Part shown: positions 24,824 through 36,600 of the stretch, piece by piece
Position numbering within the stretch: the stretch's first letter is position 1
Layout: each line of letters begins with the position of its first letter
From: Duncaniella freteri
GTDB taxonomy: Bacteria; Bacteroidota; Bacteroidia; Bacteroidales; Muribaculaceae
Direction of reading: 5' to 3'
NCBI RefSeq assembly: GCF_004766125.1
Contig: NZ_SJSA01000001.1
Location: 1,426,001-1,490,000, forward strand
DNA length: 64,000 bases
Notes under the pieces: model-generated
The model's database searches: none
What the model saw: only the letters and a program-made list of their open reading frames with translations
Told to the model about the DNA's origin: nothing
Position numbers and translations under genes: made by a program

Positions 24824-24846
24824 CCATTTTCCCATCAAGACGCAAT

Positions 24847-24918
<72 letters not shown>

Positions 24919-25013
24919 CCATCTCACCCTGAATGACAGCCCCGGTAGTGCTTTACGCTATCGTGGCGTCTTGTTGAAAACGCAATCATTAATCAAGCAA
25001 TAATAGCAAAGTT

Positions 25014-26198
25014 ATGGCAAAAGAAAAATTCGAAAGAACGAAGCCGCATGTTAACATCGGTACTATCGGTCACGTTGACCATGGCAAGACTACTCTTACC
25101 GCAGCCATCACCACAGTGCTCGCAAAGAACGGTCTTTCTGAGGTTAAGTCATTCGATCAGATCGACAACGCGCCCGAGGAGAAAGAGCGTGGTATCACAA
25201 TCAATACCTCTCACGTAGAGTACGAGACCGCTAACCGTCACTATGCACACGTTGACTGTCCGGGTCACGCTGACTACGTGAAGAACATGGTCACCGGTGC
25301 CGCTCAGATGGACGGTGCTATCATCGTAGTTGCTGCGACTGACGGTCCTATGCCCCAGACTCGCGAGCACATCCTTCTCGCTCGTCAGGTGAACGTTCCT
25401 CGTCTTGTTGTATTCCTCAACAAGTGCGACATGGTTGACGACGAAGAGATGTTCGACCTCGTTGAAATGGAAATGCGTGATCTTCTTTCGTCTTACGAAT
25501 ATGACGGCGACAATACTCCTATCATCCGCGGTTCTGCTCTTGGTGCTCTCAATGGCGAGCCCCAGTGGGAAGAGAAGGTTATGGAGCTCATGGCAGCTGT
25601 TGACAGCTGGATTCCCCTGCCTCCCCGCGACATCGACAAGCCCTTCCTTATGCCTGTTGAGGACGTGTTCTCAATCACCGGTCGTGGTACAGTTGCTACC
25701 GGTCGTATCGAGACTGGTATCGTGAAGGTAGGTGACGAAGTTCAGATCATGGGTCTTGGTGCCGACATGAAGTCAGTAGTTACCGGTGTCGAGATGTTCC
25801 GCAAGCTTCTTGATCAGGGTGAAGCAGGTGACAACGTAGGTCTCCTCCTCCGTGGTATCGACAAGAAGGACATCAAGCGCGGTATGGTAATCTGTCACCC
25901 TGGTGTCGTTAAGCCCCACAGCAAGTTCAAAGCTTCTGTCTACATCCTCAAGAAAGAGGAAGGTGGCCGTCACACTCCTTTCCACAACCACTATCGTCCC
26001 CAGTTCTACATCCGTACACTTGACGTTACCGGTGAGATCACTCTCCCCGAAGGTGTAGAGATGGTAATGCCCGGTGACCACGTTGAGATCAACGTTGAGC
26101 TCATCAACCCGGTAGCTTGTGACGCAGGTCTGCGTTTCGCTATCCGTGAGGGCGGACGTACCGTAGGTTCAGGTCAGATCACCGAGATCCTTGAATAA
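25014..26198 (+). CDS. tuf: Elongation factor Tu
   Basis: 394 aa translational GTPase delivering aminoacyl-tRNA to the ribosome. All G motifs are visible: GHVDHGKTT (P-loop), RGITIN (switch I), DCPGHADY (switch II), NKCDMVD and the SAL motif. Domains 2 and 3 follow ([25 protein letters not shown]). Codon choice is strongly biased towards C-ending codons, as expected for a very highly expressed gene. It lies between four tRNA genes and tRNA-Trp. Nothing else was seen in the 92-nt leader. Confidence 0.98.
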   Translation: MAKEKFERTKPHVNIGTIGHVDHGKTTLTAAITTVLAKNGLSEVKSFDQIDNAPEEKERGITINTSHVEYETANRHYAHVDCPGHADYVKNMVTGAAQMDGAIIVVAATDGPMPQTREHILLARQVNVPRLVVFLNKCDMVDDEEMFDLVEMEMRDLLSSYEYDGDNTPIIRGSALGALNGEPQWEEKVMELMAAVDSWIPLPPRDIDKPFLMPVEDVFSITGRGTVATGRIETGIVKVGDEVQIMGLGADMKSVVTGVEMFRKLLDQGEAGDNVGLLLRGIDKKDIKRGMVICHPGVVKPHSKFKASVYILKKEEGGRHTPFHNHYRPQFYIRTLDVTGEITLPEGVEMVMPGDHVEINVELINPVACDAGLRFAIREGGRTVGSGQITEILE

Positions 26199-26229
26199 TA
26201 CTCCGGTATTAACTCGATAAACCTCATAA

Positions 26230-26284
26230 GAGACCGGCTCCGCTGAGAGGCGTGCCATAATTGACTTCCAGTCGGACCGGTTTC
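26230..26284 (+). other. Possible attenuating hairpin between tuf and tRNA-Trp
   Basis: GAGACCGG at 26230-26237 can pair with CCGGTTTC at 26277-26284 (one G-T pair), closing a 39-nt loop and ending in TTTCTTT. Could be a weak terminator lowering expression after tuf or a processing site; pairing is by eye only. Confidence 0.35.
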
Positions 26285-26292
26285 TTTCATAT

Positions 26293-26365
26293 ACGGGAAT
26301 AGCTCAGTCGGTAGAGCACTGGTCTCCAAAACCAGGTGTCGGGAGTTCGAGCCTCTCTTCCCGTG
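26293..26365 (+). tRNA. tRNA-Trp (CCA anticodon)
   Basis: 73 nt. Acceptor ACGGGAA pairs with TTCCCGT; anticodon loop CTCCAAA gives CCA. Located between tuf and secE, the standard place in bacteria. Confidence 0.95.
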
Positions 26366-26381
26366 CTAAAAACAGACGCAA

Positions 26382-26582
26382 ATGAGTAAACTTAAACTGC
26401 TTACGGATATCGAGGAGTCATATACCGAGCTCAGGTATAAGACTTCTTGGCCCACCAAGACCCAGCTGATCAAGAGCGCGGTAATCGTGCTTGTCGCTTC
26501 CATCATCATAGCAGCGATTATCTTTGTGATGGATCAGGTGGTCGACACCATTATGCACTTTATCTACTCACTCGGACAGTAA
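26382..26582 (+). CDS. secE: Preprotein translocase subunit SecE
   Basis: 66 aa, the short single-span form. A cytoplasmic amphipathic segment with the signature ELRYKTSWPTKTQLIKSA is followed by one membrane helix (VIVLVASIIIAAIIFVM). It clamps SecY in the translocon. It lies 16 nt after tRNA-Trp and 24 nt before nusG. Confidence 0.95.
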   Translation: MSKLKLLTDIEESYTELRYKTSWPTKTQLIKSAVIVLVASIIIAAIIFVMDQVVDTIMHFIYSLGQ

Positions 26583-26606
26583 ACCCCTATCTGGTAAATC
26601 ACGGCA

Positions 26607-27158
26607 ATGGCTGAAGAATTGAAGAAAGCTTGGTATGTGCTTCGCGCCATCTCAGGTAAAGAAGCTAAGGTAAAAGAGGTGCTTGACGGAGCTATCCGCA
26701 ACACCGGCCTCGGCGACTACGTCTTTCAGGTGCTGATACCTACCGAGAAGGTTATGTCGGTGAAGAATGGTAAGAAGGTCGTTAAGGAGAAGAACCTCTA
26801 CTCCGGTTACGTCTTCGTTGAGTGCATTCTTACGGGCGAGGTACTCTATGAGCTCCGCAATACCACAAATGTTATCGACTTCCTGCGCGGACGCGGCAAG
26901 GATGCTGCGCCCGAGTCGTTGCGTGAGTCGGAGGTGCGCCGCATGCTCGGTGCAGCCGATGATATGCTCGACGGTGTGGATGACGGCAATGACTACATGG
27001 TAGGCGAGGCTGTAAAGGTGACCGCCGGTCCGTTCTCAGGGTTTGACGGAATCATCGAGGAGGTCAATCGTGAGAAGAAGAAGCTCAAGGTGATGGTCAA
27101 GATCTTCGGGCGCAAAACACCGCTCGAACTTGAGAATTCGCAGGTAGTGCGTGAATAA
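26607..27158 (+). CDS. nusG: Transcription termination/antitermination factor NusG
   Basis: 183 aa. The N-terminal NGN domain (KAWYVLRAISGKEAKVKEVL, LYSGYVFVECIL) binds RNA polymerase. The C-terminal KOW domain (GEAVKVTAGPFSGFDGIIEEVN) contacts S10 or Rho. Standard position between secE and rplK. A 230-nt gap follows before rplK. Confidence 0.97.
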   Translation: MAEELKKAWYVLRAISGKEAKVKEVLDGAIRNTGLGDYVFQVLIPTEKVMSVKNGKKVVKEKNLYSGYVFVECILTGEVLYELRNTTNVIDFLRGRGKDAAPESLRESEVRRMLGAADDMLDGVDDGNDYMVGEAVKVTAGPFSGFDGIIEEVNREKKKLKVMVKIFGRKTPLELENSQVVRE

Positions 27159-27388
27159 TTATCGCGCGGTCGCCGTAGCCGCTCTCGGCAACATGCTCAT
27201 ATCATCAACCCCTTCCGTGGCACGCAAGTGACAAGGGAGAGGATGAGTGTGTGAGAGGACTCGGCACCACGGGAGATGTCACAGCAATGGAAGGACGCGG
27301 AGACATTGGTTACGCATAGTCGCCCGCTGGCATCTGTTAGAGATGGCATCGTTTTAACCGAATCATTAACAAAAAATTTAGATTTATC
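27159..27388 (+). promoter_or_regulatory. Long structured leader before rplK (candidate L1/L11 autoregulatory region)
   Basis: No gene in 230 nt. CCGTGG (27215-27220) complements CCACGG (27267-27272) and GTGACA (27228-27233) complements TGTCAC (27277-27282). The two pairings cross, so they are either a pseudoknot or alternatives. A direct repeat TGGCATC occurs at 27328-27334 and 27344-27350, with an ATCT/AGAT hairpin between. The L11-L1 operon is autoregulated by L1 in other bacteria; whether this leader is an L1 site is inference. Confidence 0.45.
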
Positions 27389-27832
27389 ATGGCTAAAGAA
27401 ATTGCTGGACAGATCAAATTGCAAATCAAGGGAGGTGCAGCAAACCCCTCTCCTCCAGTTGGTCCTGCCCTCGGTTCGAAGGGTATCAACATCATGGAGT
27501 TTTGCAAGCAATTCAATGCCCGCACCCAGGACAAGGCCGGCAAGGTGCTCCCTGTAGTAATCACTTATTACACCGACAAGAGCTTTGACTTCGTAGTCAA
27601 GACTCCTCCTGTCGCCATCCAGCTCCTTGAGGTATCCAAGGTGAAGAGCGGTTCCGCTCAGCCCAACCGTAAGAAGGTTGCCGAGATCACCTGGGACCAG
27701 GTAAAGGCTATTGCTGAGGACAAAATGCCCGATTTGAACTGTTTCAACGTTGCATCGGCAATGCGTATGGTTGCCGGTACTGCCAGAAGCATGGGTATCA
27801 CCGTGAAAGGAACATTCCCCGAAAACATTTAA
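27389..27832 (+). CDS. rplK: 50S ribosomal protein L11
   Basis: 147 aa. The signature [21 protein letters not shown] followed by [20 protein letters not shown] is exact for uL11, which forms the GTPase-associated centre with L10 and L7/L12. The C-terminal domain ([13 protein letters not shown]) is typical. rplA starts 12 nt later, so the two are a unit. Confidence 0.98.
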   Translation: MAKEIAGQIKLQIKGGAANPSPPVGPALGSKGINIMEFCKQFNARTQDKAGKVLPVVITYYTDKSFDFVVKTPPVAIQLLEVSKVKSGSAQPNRKKVAEITWDQVKAIAEDKMPDLNCFNVASAMRMVAGTARSMGITVKGTFPENI

Positions 27833-27844
27833 TCTTCAATTGAC

Positions 27845-28540
27845 ATGACTAAACTGACCAAAAATCAAAAGATTGCCCAGGAGAAGGTTGAAGCAGGGAA
27901 AACCTACACGCTTGCTGAAGCTGTAGAGCTCGTTAAGGAGATAACCTTCACTAAGTTTGACGCTTCGCTCGACGTGGATGTTCGTCTCGGCGTTGACCCC
28001 CGTAAGGCCAACCAGATGGTACGTGGCGTTGTCACACTCCCCAACGGAACAGGCAAGCAGGTGCGCGTGCTCGTGCTCTGCAACTCTGACGCCGAGGCTG
28101 CCGCTAAGGCTGCCGGTGCTGACTACGTAGGCCTTGATGAGTACATTGATAAGATCAAGGGCGGATGGACCGACATTGATGTCATCATCACCCAGCCCGC
28201 TATCATGGGTAAGATCGGAGCTCTCGGCCGTATCCTCGGTCCCCGTGGTCTGATGCCTAACCCTAAGAGCGGAACTGTGACTGTCGACGTCGCTAAGGCT
28301 GTCGAGGAGGTCAAGAAGGGTAAGATCGACTTCAAGGTTGACAAGAACGGCATCGTTCACTCTTCCGTAGGCAAGGTGTCGTTTGACGCTCAGGCTGCGC
28401 GTGAGAATGTCCGCGAGTTTATCAACACTCTTATCAAGCTCAAGCCCGCTACCGCAAAGGGTACCTACATCAAGAGCATTTATCTTTCGAGCACCATGAG
28501 TCCGGGCATCAAGATCGACCCCAAGTCGATTGATGAGTAA
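27845..28540 (+). CDS. rplA: 50S ribosomal protein L1
   Basis: 231 aa, full-length uL1, which builds the L1 stalk and moves E-site tRNA. Recognisable parts are the [20 protein letters not shown] stretch in domain I and [19 protein letters not shown] in domain II. In many bacteria this protein represses its own operon by binding the rplK leader. Confidence 0.98.
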   Translation: MTKLTKNQKIAQEKVEAGKTYTLAEAVELVKEITFTKFDASLDVDVRLGVDPRKANQMVRGVVTLPNGTGKQVRVLVLCNSDAEAAAKAAGADYVGLDEYIDKIKGGWTDIDVIITQPAIMGKIGALGRILGPRGLMPNPKSGTVTVDVAKAVEEVKKGKIDFKVDKNGIVHSSVGKVSFDAQAARENVREFINTLIKLKPATAKGTYIKSIYLSSTMSPGIKIDPKSIDE

Positions 28541-28564
28541 TCCATCTAAAGCTGACTGAACAAA

Positions 28565-29095
28565 ATGAAAAAGGAAGATAAAATCATAGCTATCCAGAAC
28601 ATAGCCAAGACTATCCAGGAGTATGGCTGCTTCTATCTCGTAGAGACCGCCGGTCTTGACGCAGAAAAGACCACAGCCCTTCGCCGTGCCTGCAACAATG
28701 CAGAGGTGAAGCTTATGGTAGTCAAGAACACCCTGCTCCACAAGGCTCTTGAGAGCCTCGAAGGTGACTACTCAGAGCTTTACGGAGCTCTCCACGGATC
28801 AACTTCGCTGATGCTCAGCAATGTGGGCAATGCGCCCGCAAAGCTCATCAAGGAGTTCGTAAAGGGTGACAAGGACGCTAAGCTCCCCGCCTTCAAGGCC
28901 GCTTATGTAGAGGAGACAGTTTACGTAGGTGCCGACCAGCTCAGCACACTCGAAGCTATCAAGAGCAAGAACGAGCTCATCGCCGATGTCATCGCTCTTC
29001 TCCAGTCCCCCGCCAAGAATGTTGTTTCCGGCCTCCAGTCCGGTGCCAACAAGCTTCATGGCATCCTTGAGACTCTCTCTCAGAAAGAGGCTTAG
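28565..29095 (+). CDS. rplJ: 50S ribosomal protein L10
   Basis: 176 aa. The N-terminal rRNA-binding domain ([20 protein letters not shown]) is followed by the C-terminal helices that bind L7/L12 dimers ([17 protein letters not shown]). There are only 24 nt between rplA and rplJ, so no separate long L10 leader exists here. Confidence 0.97.
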   Translation: MKKEDKIIAIQNIAKTIQEYGCFYLVETAGLDAEKTTALRRACNNAEVKLMVVKNTLLHKALESLEGDYSELYGALHGSTSLMLSNVGNAPAKLIKEFVKGDKDAKLPAFKAAYVEETVYVGADQLSTLEAIKSKNELIADVIALLQSPAKNVVSGLQSGANKLHGILETLSQKEA

Positions 29096-29154
29096 TCTCA
29101 ACCAACAATTCATCATTCAACACAAAACAAAAACAACAAAACATCAATACAATC

Positions 29155-29529
29155 ATGGCAGATCTCAAAGCTTTTGCAGAACAACTCGTTAATCTCACCG
29201 TTAAGGAAGTAAACGAACTCGCTCAGATCCTCAAGGACGAGTACGGTATCGAACCCGCAGCTGCAGCTGTAGCAGTAGCAGCAGGTCCCGCAGCAGGTGC
29301 TCCCGCAGCTGAGGAAAAGACCTCATTTGACGTTGTCCTCAAGTCAGCTGGCGCAAGCAAGCTCGCTGTTGTTAAGCTCGTTAAGGAACTCACCGGTCTC
29401 GGTCTCAAGGAGGCTAAGGAGATGGTTGACGGCGCACCCTCTGTTCTTAAGGAAGGCATGGCTAAGGCCGACGCTGAGGGTCTCAAGAAGCAGCTCGAAG
29501 AGGCTGGCGCAGAGGTTGAGCTCAAATAA
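29155..29529 (+). CDS. rplL: 50S ribosomal protein L7/L12
   Basis: 124 aa. The N-terminal dimerisation helices (residues 1-35) precede an Ala/Pro/Gly hinge ([18 protein letters not shown]). The C-terminal domain carries the factor-binding helix signature [21 protein letters not shown]. Multi-copy stalk protein recruiting translational GTPases. Confidence 0.98.
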   Translation: MADLKAFAEQLVNLTVKEVNELAQILKDEYGIEPAAAAVAVAAGPAAGAPAAEEKTSFDVVLKSAGASKLAVVKLVKELTGLGLKEAKEMVDGAPSVLKEGMAKADAEGLKKQLEEAGAEVELK

Positions 29530-29603
29530 GCTTTCACCATCCGATAATAAGTCGCGCACCGGGGCTCGCGTAGCCGCTTAGCGCGTGACATTCGCAATTA
29601 ATA

Positions 29604-29655
29604 AGGTTAAGATTCACCTATGGGTGTCTCTTAACCTGTTTGCGTTAAGACACCC
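29604..29655 (+). promoter_or_regulatory. Mutually exclusive hairpins between rplL and rpoB
   Basis: AGGTTAAGA (29604-29612) pairs with TCTTAACCT (29629-29637), with an inner CACC/GGTG. The same central segment can instead pair downstream: GGGTGT plus CTTAAC (within 29622-29635) with GTTAAGACACCC (29644-29655). The layout is that of an attenuator, or of an RNase III processing region like that known between rplL and rpoB in enterobacteria. The other bases from 29656 to 29809 are AT-rich and contain a short CCTC/GAGG hairpin near 29712-29729. Confidence 0.5.
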
Positions 29656-29809
29656 CTCCTTTGATTAAAAAATCATAAATAATTATATTTATAAATAAAA
29701 GTTAAGCGTAAAGTCCTCTTTTGGGAGGCTTGAAACAGGTATATTCGCTGAGACATTGCGATTTAGGCTTAAACTTAGAGTTAAATATAGTTAAACAGAT
29801 AATTTTTAG

Positions 29810-32800
29810 ATGTCAGACACCAAAGCCATCAAGCCGCGCGTAAACTTTGCGACGGTCAAAAATCCCCTCCCTTACCCCGACTTCCTGGAGGTGCAGCTGA
29901 AGTCCTTTCAGGATTTCCTTCAGCTCGACACTCCCCCGGAGAAGCGTAACAACGAGGGTCTCTACAATGTGTTTGCCGAGAACTTCCCCATCGCTGACAC
30001 CCGCAACAACTTTGTGTTAGAGTTCCTCGACTACTACATCGACCCCCCGCGTTACACTATCGACGAGTGTCTGGAGCGCGGACTCACCTACAGTGTGCCC
30101 CTCAAGGCGAAACTCAAGCTCTATTGCACCGACCCTGACCACGAGGACTTCGCCACTGTGATCCAGGATGTGTATCTTGGAGCCATCCCCTATATGACCG
30201 ACAAGGGCACCTTTGTGATCAACGGTGCCGAGCGTGTAGTGGTGTCGCAGCTTCACCGTTCGCCCGGTGTGTTCTTCGGACAGAGCACCCATGCCAACGG
30301 CACCAAGCTCTACAGCGCGCGTATCATCCCCTTCCGCGGAAGCTGGATAGAGTTTGCGACTGACATCAACAACGTGATGTATGCTTACATCGACCGTAAG
30401 AAAAAACTCCCTGTGACCACTCTGCTCCGTGCCATCGGACTTGAGAGCGACAAGGACATCATCGAGATCTTCGGTCTCGCCGAGGAGGTTAAGGTCAACA
30501 AGACCAATCTCAAGAAGGCTGTGGGCCGCAAGCTCGCTGCACGTGTCCTCAAGACATGGGCCGAGGACTTCGTGGACGAGGATACCGGCGAGGTTGCCTC
30601 CATTGAGCGTAACGAGGTAATTCTCGACCGCGAGAGCGTCATTGAGGAGGAGGATATCGAAAACATTCTCAACTCAGGGGTGCAGACCATACTCCTGCAC
30701 AAGGAAGATGCCAACACCACTGACTACAAGATAATATTCAACACTCTCCAGAAGGATGCCACCAACTCTGAGAAGGAGGCTATCCAGTACATCTACAGGC
30801 AGCTGCGCAACGCCGAGCCGCCGGATGACGCAAGCGCGCGCGAGGTGATCATCAACCTTTTCTTCTCGGAGAAGCGTTACGACCTCGGCGAAGTGGGCCG
30901 TTACCGCATCAACAAGAAGCTCGGGCTCACCACATCGATGGATGTCAAGGTCCTCACAAAGGAGGATATCATCGCCATCATCAAGTATCTTATCGAGCTT
31001 ATCAACTCCAAGACTGATGTCGACGATATCGACCACCTGAGCAACCGCCGTGTGCGCACTGTCGGCGAGCAGCTCTATAACCAGTTCGGTGTAGGTCTGG
31101 CACGTATGTCCCGCACCATCCGCGAGCGCATGAATGTGCGCGACAATGAGGTGTTCACCCCCATCGATCTTATCAACGCCAAGACCATTTCGAGCGTAAT
31201 CAATTCGTTCTTCGGCACCAACGCCTTGTCGCAGTTCATGGACCAGACCAACCCTCTGGCGGAGATTACTCACAAGCGTCGTCTGTCGGCACTCGGTCCC
31301 GGCGGTCTGTCACGTGAGCGTGCCGGATTCGAGGTGCGTGACGTTCACTATACCCATTACGGACGTCTTTGTCCGATCGAGACCCCTGAAGGACCTAACA
31401 TCGGTCTTATATCCTCGCTCTGCGTGTATGCCAAGATCAATGATCTCGGTTTCATCGAGACCCCTTACCGCGAGGTGAAGGACGGCAGGGTCGACCTCAA
31501 CAACGACGACATCGTGTACATGACCGCTGAAGTCGAGGAGGGCAAGATCATTGCGCAGGGTAACGCTCCTGTCGATGACGAGGGCAACTTCATCAACGAC
31601 CGCGTGAAGGCTCGTATGGACGCCGACTTCCCCATCGTGGCTCCCGACCAGGTGGAGCTTATGGATGTGTCGCCCGCCCAGATCGCATCGATCGCGGCAT
31701 CGCTCATCCCGTTCCTTGAGCATGACGACGCTAACCGTGCGCTCATGGGATCAAACATGATGCGCCAGGCTGTGCCCCTTATGCGCAGCGAGAGCCCCAT
31801 AGTCGGCACTGGTATCGAGGGTCAGCTCATCCGCGACTCGCGTACCCAGATCATGGCTGAGGGTGCAGGTGTGATTGAGTTTGTCGATGCCACTGTGATC
31901 CGCATCCGTTATGACCGTACCGAGGAGGAGGAGTTCGTAGCGTTCGAGGACAGCGTGAAGGAATATCACCTGCCCAAGTTCCGCAAGACCAACCAGAGCA
32001 CCACGATCGACCTGCGTCCGATATGCAACAAGGGTCAGCGTGTGCAGAGGGGCGACATACTCACCGAGGGTTACTCCACCGAGAAGGGCGAGCTCGCTCT
32101 CGGACGCAACCTCAAGGTGGCGTTCATGCCCTGGAAGGGTTACAACTATGAGGACGCCATCGTGCTCAACGAGCGTGTGGTCAAGGAGGATATACTCACC
32201 TCAGTCCATGTGGACGACTTCACCCTTGAAGTCCGCGAGACCAAGCGCGGTATGGAGGAACTCACATCCGACATCCCCAACGTCAGCGAGGATGCCACAA
32301 AGGACCTTGACGAGCGCGGCATAGTGCGCGTGGGTGCCCACATCATCCCGGGTGACATCATGATCGGTAAGATCACACCCAAGGGAGAGAGCGATCCTAC
32401 ACCTGAGGAGAAGCTGCTCCGCGCCATCTTCGGCGATAAGGCTGGCGATGTGAAGGACGCATCCCTCAAGGCATCACCCTCACTCAAGGGTGTTGTGATC
32501 GGTACTCATCTCTACCAGAAGGCTGAGAAGAAGAAGACCAAGAAGGCATCGAGCGCAGTGCTCCCCAAACTCGACGAGGAGTATGAGGAACGTCAGAGCA
32601 GCCTCAAGGATGTCCTAGTCAAGAAACTCATGACACTCACCGACGGAAAGACCTCGCAGGGTGTCAAGGACTTCCTCGGCAGCGACATCATACCCAAGGG
32701 TGCCAAGTTTGCGGCTGGAACACTCAAGGAGATCGACTACGATACCATCAATCTGTCGAAGTGGACTTCCGATGCCCATAAGAACGACCTTATCCGCGCC

Positions 32801-33625
32801 ACAATAGTCAACTATCTGCGCAAGAGCAAGGAGATCGAGGCTGCACACCGCCGCAAGAAGTATGACATCTCGATAGGCGATGATCTGCCCTCGGGAATCA
32901 TGAAGCTCGCCAAGGTCTACGTGGCAAAGAAACGTAAGATCAGCGTGGGTGACAAGATGGCGGGACGTCACGGCAACAAGGGTATCGTATCGCGCATCGT
33001 GCGTCAGGAGGATATGCCATTCCTCGCCGACGGTACTCCGGTGGATATCGTGCTCAACCCTCTGGGTGTGCCTTCACGTATGAACCTCGGCCAGATATTC
33101 GAGACAGTGCTCGGATGGGCCGGACGTGAGCTCGGCGAGAAGTTTGCCACACCTATCTTCGACGGAGCCACCCTTGAGAACCTCAACGAGTGGACCGACA
33201 AGGCAGGAATCCCCCGCTACGGAAAGACCTATCTCTACGACGGTGGCACCGGCGAGCGTTTCGACCAGCCTGCGACCGTGGGAGTAATCTATATGCTTAA
33301 GCTCGGTCACATGGTCGAGGACAAGATGCACGCACGTTCCATCGGTCCGTACTCGCTCATCACCCAGCAGCCTCTCGGCGGTAAAGCCCAGTTCGGCGGA
33401 CAGCGTTTCGGAGAGATGGAGGTATGGGCACTTGAGGCATTCGGTGCGTCACATGTGCTCCAGGAGATCATCACCGTCAAGAGTGATGACGTCACCGGAC
33501 GATCCAAGACCTACGAGGCTATCGTCAAGGGCGAGCCTATGCCGGCAGCCGGCATCCCCGAGTCGCTCAACGTGCTCCTCCACGAGCTCCGCGGTCTCGG
33601 ACTCAGCATCAAGCTTGAGCAGTAA
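29810..33625 (+). CDS. rpoB: RNA polymerase beta subunit
   Basis: 1271 aa. Covers all conserved regions. The rifampicin-pocket segment reads [19 protein letters not shown] then LSALGPGG, with the drug-contacting Asp, His and Ser at their wild-type identities. GNKG and [12 protein letters not shown] mark the active-site region. The C-terminus ends with the conserved [12 protein letters not shown]. It lies 280 nt downstream of rplL and 33 nt upstream of rpoC. Confidence 0.98.
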   Translation: MSDTKAIKPRVNFATVKNPLPYPDFLEVQLKSFQDFLQLDTPPEKRNNEGLYNVFAENFPIADTRNNFVLEFLDYYIDPPRYTIDECLERGLTYSVPLKAKLKLYCTDPDHEDFATVIQDVYLGAIPYMTDKGTFVINGAERVVVSQLHRSPGVFFGQSTHANGTKLYSARIIPFRGSWIEFATDINNVMYAYIDRKKKLPVTTLLRAIGLESDKDIIEIFGLAEEVKVNKTNLKKAVGRKLAARVLKTWAEDFVDEDTGEVASIERNEVILDRESVIEEEDIENILNSGVQTILLHKEDANTTDYKIIFNTLQKDATNSEKEAIQYIYRQLRNAEPPDDASAREVIINLFFSEKRYDLGEVGRYRINKKLGLTTSMDVKVLTKEDIIAIIKYLIELINSKTDVDDIDHLSNRRVRTVGEQLYNQFGVGLARMSRTIRERMNVRDNEVFTPIDLINAKTISSVINSFFGTNALSQFMDQTNPLAEITHKRRLSALGPGGLSRERAGFEVRDVHYTHYGRLCPIETPEGPNIGLISSLCVYAKINDLGFIETPYREVKDGRVDLNNDDIVYMTAEVEEGKIIAQGNAPVDDEGNFINDRVKARMDADFPIVAPDQVELMDVSPAQIASIAASLIPFLEHDDANRALMGSNMMRQAVPLMRSESPIVGTGIEGQLIRDSRTQIMAEGAGVIEFVDATVIRIRYDRTEEEEFVAFEDSVKEYHLPKFRKTNQSTTIDLRPICNKGQRVQRGDILTEGYSTEKGELALGRNLKVAFMPWKGYNYEDAIVLNERVVKEDILTSVHVDDFTLEVRETKRGMEELTSDIPNVSEDATKDLDERGIVRVGAHIIPGDIMIGKITPKGESDPTPEEKLLRAIFGDKAGDVKDASLKASPSLKGVVIGTHLYQKAEKKKTKKASSAVLPKLDEEYEERQSSLKDVLVKKLMTLTDGKTSQGVKDFLGSDIIPKGAKFAAGTLKEIDYDTINLSKWTSDAHKNDLIRATIVNYLRKSKEIEAAHRRKKYDISIGDDLPSGIMKLAKVYVAKKRKISVGDKMAGRHGNKGIVSRIVRQEDMPFLADGTPVDIVLNPLGVPSRMNLGQIFETVLGWAGRELGEKFATPIFDGATLENLNEWTDKAGIPRYGKTYLYDGGTGERFDQPATVGVIYMLKLGHMVEDKMHARSIGPYSLITQQPLGGKAQFGGQRFGEMEVWALEAFGASHVLQEIITVKSDDVTGRSKTYEAIVKGEPMPAAGIPESLNVLLHELRGLGLSIKLEQ

Positions 33626-33658
33626 CACTTTTTGATAATCGATATCCATAATATATAT

Positions 33659-36600
33659 ATGGCTTTTAGAAAAGACAACAAACAGAAAACCGGATTCTCG
33701 AAGATCTCCATCGGACTTGCATCCCCCGAGGAGATTTTAGAGCAGTCAAGCGGCGAAGTGCTGAAACCTGAGACCATCAACTACCGCACCTACAAGCCCG
33801 AGCGCGACGGTCTGTTCTGCGAGGCAATCTTCGGTCCTGTCAAGGACTACGAGTGCCATTGCGGAAAGTACAAGCGCATACGTTACAAGGGCATCACTTG
33901 CGACCGTTGTAAGGTGGAGGTCACAGAGAAGAAGGTACGCCGTGAGCGCATGGGTCACATCAAGCTCGTTGTGCCTGTGGCTCATATCTGGTACTTCCGT
34001 TCACTCCCCAATAAGATAGGTTATCTCCTTGGACTGCCTTCCAAGAAGCTCGATGCGGTGATCTACTACGAGCGTTATGTGGTGATCAATCCGGGAGCTG
34101 CTGCCGAACTCAATCCCGAGAAGCCGGTGGCAAGGCTCGACCTTCTCACTGAGGAGGAGTACTTCGATATCGTTGACCATCTCCCACGTGAGAACCAGAT
34201 GCTTGAGGACGGACACCCCGACAAGTTCGTTGCCAAGATGGGTGCCGAGGCTATCTACGATCTTCTCAGGGAGATCAACCTCGACGACCTCTCCTATGCA
34301 CTGCGCGACCAGGCTAACGCCAAGGGATCGCAGCAGTGTAAGACCGAGGCCCTGAAGCGTCTACAGGTAGTGGAGTCGTTCCGTGCGTCACGCGACCGCA
34401 ACAAGCCCGAGTGGATGATACTCCAGGCTGTGCCTGTGATTCCGCCCGAGCTGCGTCCTCTCGTGCCTCTGGATGGCGGACGTTTCGCCACATCCGACCT
34501 CAACGACCTCTACCGCCGTGTCATCATACGTAACAACCGTCTGAAGCGACTCATCGAGATCAAGGCTCCTGAAGTGATCCTCCGCAACGAAAAGCGTATG
34601 CTCCAGGAGGCAGTGGACTCACTTCTCGACAACTCGCGAAAGTCGTCGGCTGTCAAGACCGAGGCAAACCGTCCTCTCAAGTCGCTCTCCGACTCGCTCA
34701 AAGGCAAGCAGGGCCGTTTCCGCCAGAATCTTCTCGGTAAGCGTGTCGACTATTCCGCTCGTTCGGTAATCGTCGTTGGTCCCGAGCTCAAGATGCACGA
34801 GTGCGGTATACCCAAATACATGGCGGCCGAGCTTTACAAGCCGTTTGTGATCCGCAAGCTCATCGAGCGTGGCATTGTGAAGACTGTCAAGAGTGCCAAG
34901 AAGATTGTCGACCGCAAGGAACCTGTGGTATGGGATATCCTTGAATATGTGATGAAGGGTCATCCTGTGCTCCTCAACCGAGCCCCGACACTTCACCGTC
35001 TCGGTATCCAGGCATTCCAGCCCAAGATGATCGAGGGTAAGGCAATCCAGCTCCACCCGCTCGCATGTACCGCGTTCAACGCCGACTTCGACGGTGACCA
35101 GATGGCTGTGCACCTCCCGCTCGGCAATGAGGCTGTCCTTGAGGCTCAGCTCCTCATGCTCGGATCGCACAACATCCTCAACCCCGCCAACGGCGCGCCT
35201 ATCACCGTGCCTTCACAGGACATGGTGCTCGGTCTCTACTATATCACCAAGCTCCGTAACGGTGACAAGGGTGAGGGACTCAAGTTCTACGGTCCTGAAG
35301 AAGCCGAGATCGCCTACAACGAGGGCCGTGTCACTCTTCACGCTCCCATATCGGTAGTGGTCGATGACATAGACGAGCAAGGCAACCCCTGCAAGCGTCT
35401 TGTCGAGAACACTTCTGTAGGCCGTGTGCTTGTCAACCAGTATGTGCCCAAGGAGATCGGCTACGTCAATGAGATCCTCTCAAAGAAGTCTCTGCGTACC
35501 ATCATATCCAAGGTCATCAAATATTGCGGTATACCTCGTTCTGCCAAGTTCCTTGACGATATCAAGAACCTCGGTTACTACATGGCGTTCAAGGGAGGCC
35601 TGTCGTTCAACCTCGGTGACGTGCTTATACCTGCCGAGAAGGAGGAATATGTACGCGAAGGATACGAGCAGGTCAATGAAGTGATGAGCAACTATTCTAT
35701 GGGCTTCATCACCAACAACGAACGTTACAACCAGATCATCGACATCTGGACTCACGTCAACTCCCGTCTCGCCGACACTCTCATGAAGCAGATGAAGGAG
35801 GACCAGCAGGGCTTCAACTCTGTGTATATGATGCTCGATTCAGGTGCGCGTGGTTCTAAGGACCAGATCCGTCAGCTCTCCGGTATGCGTGGTCTTATGG
35901 CGAAACCTCAGAAGAGCGGTGCCGAAGGTGGTCAGATCATCGAGAACCCGATTCTTGCGAACTTCAAGGAGGGTCTGTCGGTGCTTGAGTACTTCATCTC
36001 TACCCACGGTGCCCGTAAGGGTCTTGCCGACACCGCGCTTAAGACCGCCGATGCCGGTTACCTTACCCGCCGTCTTGTCGACGTGGCTCACGATGTCATC
36101 ATCAATGAGGAGGACTGCGGAACTCTCCGCGGACTTGTGTGCACCGAGATCAAGAACAACGACGAAGTTGTGGCTTCGCTCGGCGAGCGCATACTCGGAC
36201 GCGTATCCGTCCACGACATCATCGATCCTACCAATGGAGAGGTCATCGTGGAGGCCGGCGAAGAGATCAACGACGCGGCAGCCGACCGCATCAACGCCTC
36301 ACCGATCGAGTCAGTCGAGATTCGTTCAGTGCTCACCTGTGAGTCCAAGCGCGGAGTGTGTGCCAAGTGTTATGGCCGTAACCTCGCTACTCACCGCATG
36401 GTGCAGATGGGCGAGGCTGTCGGTGTGATCGCGGCTCAGTCGATCGGCGAGCCCGGTACACAGCTTACCCTCCGTACATTCCACGTCGGTGGTGTGGCTT
36501 CTAACATCGCAGCCGTCAACTCTATCACCTCACGCTACGACGGTGTGCTTGAGATTGACGAGCTCCGCACAGTGCGCACCGACGAGGTTGACGCCAAGGG

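Noticed and set aside
27836..28741. A 301-codon frame on the minus strand across rplA and rplJ
   Set aside because: Shadow of two highly biased ribosomal protein genes; no recognisable protein sequence.
29810..33625. Possible rifampicin-resistance change in RpoB
   Set aside because: The resistance-determining segment keeps the wild-type Asp, His and Ser residues.
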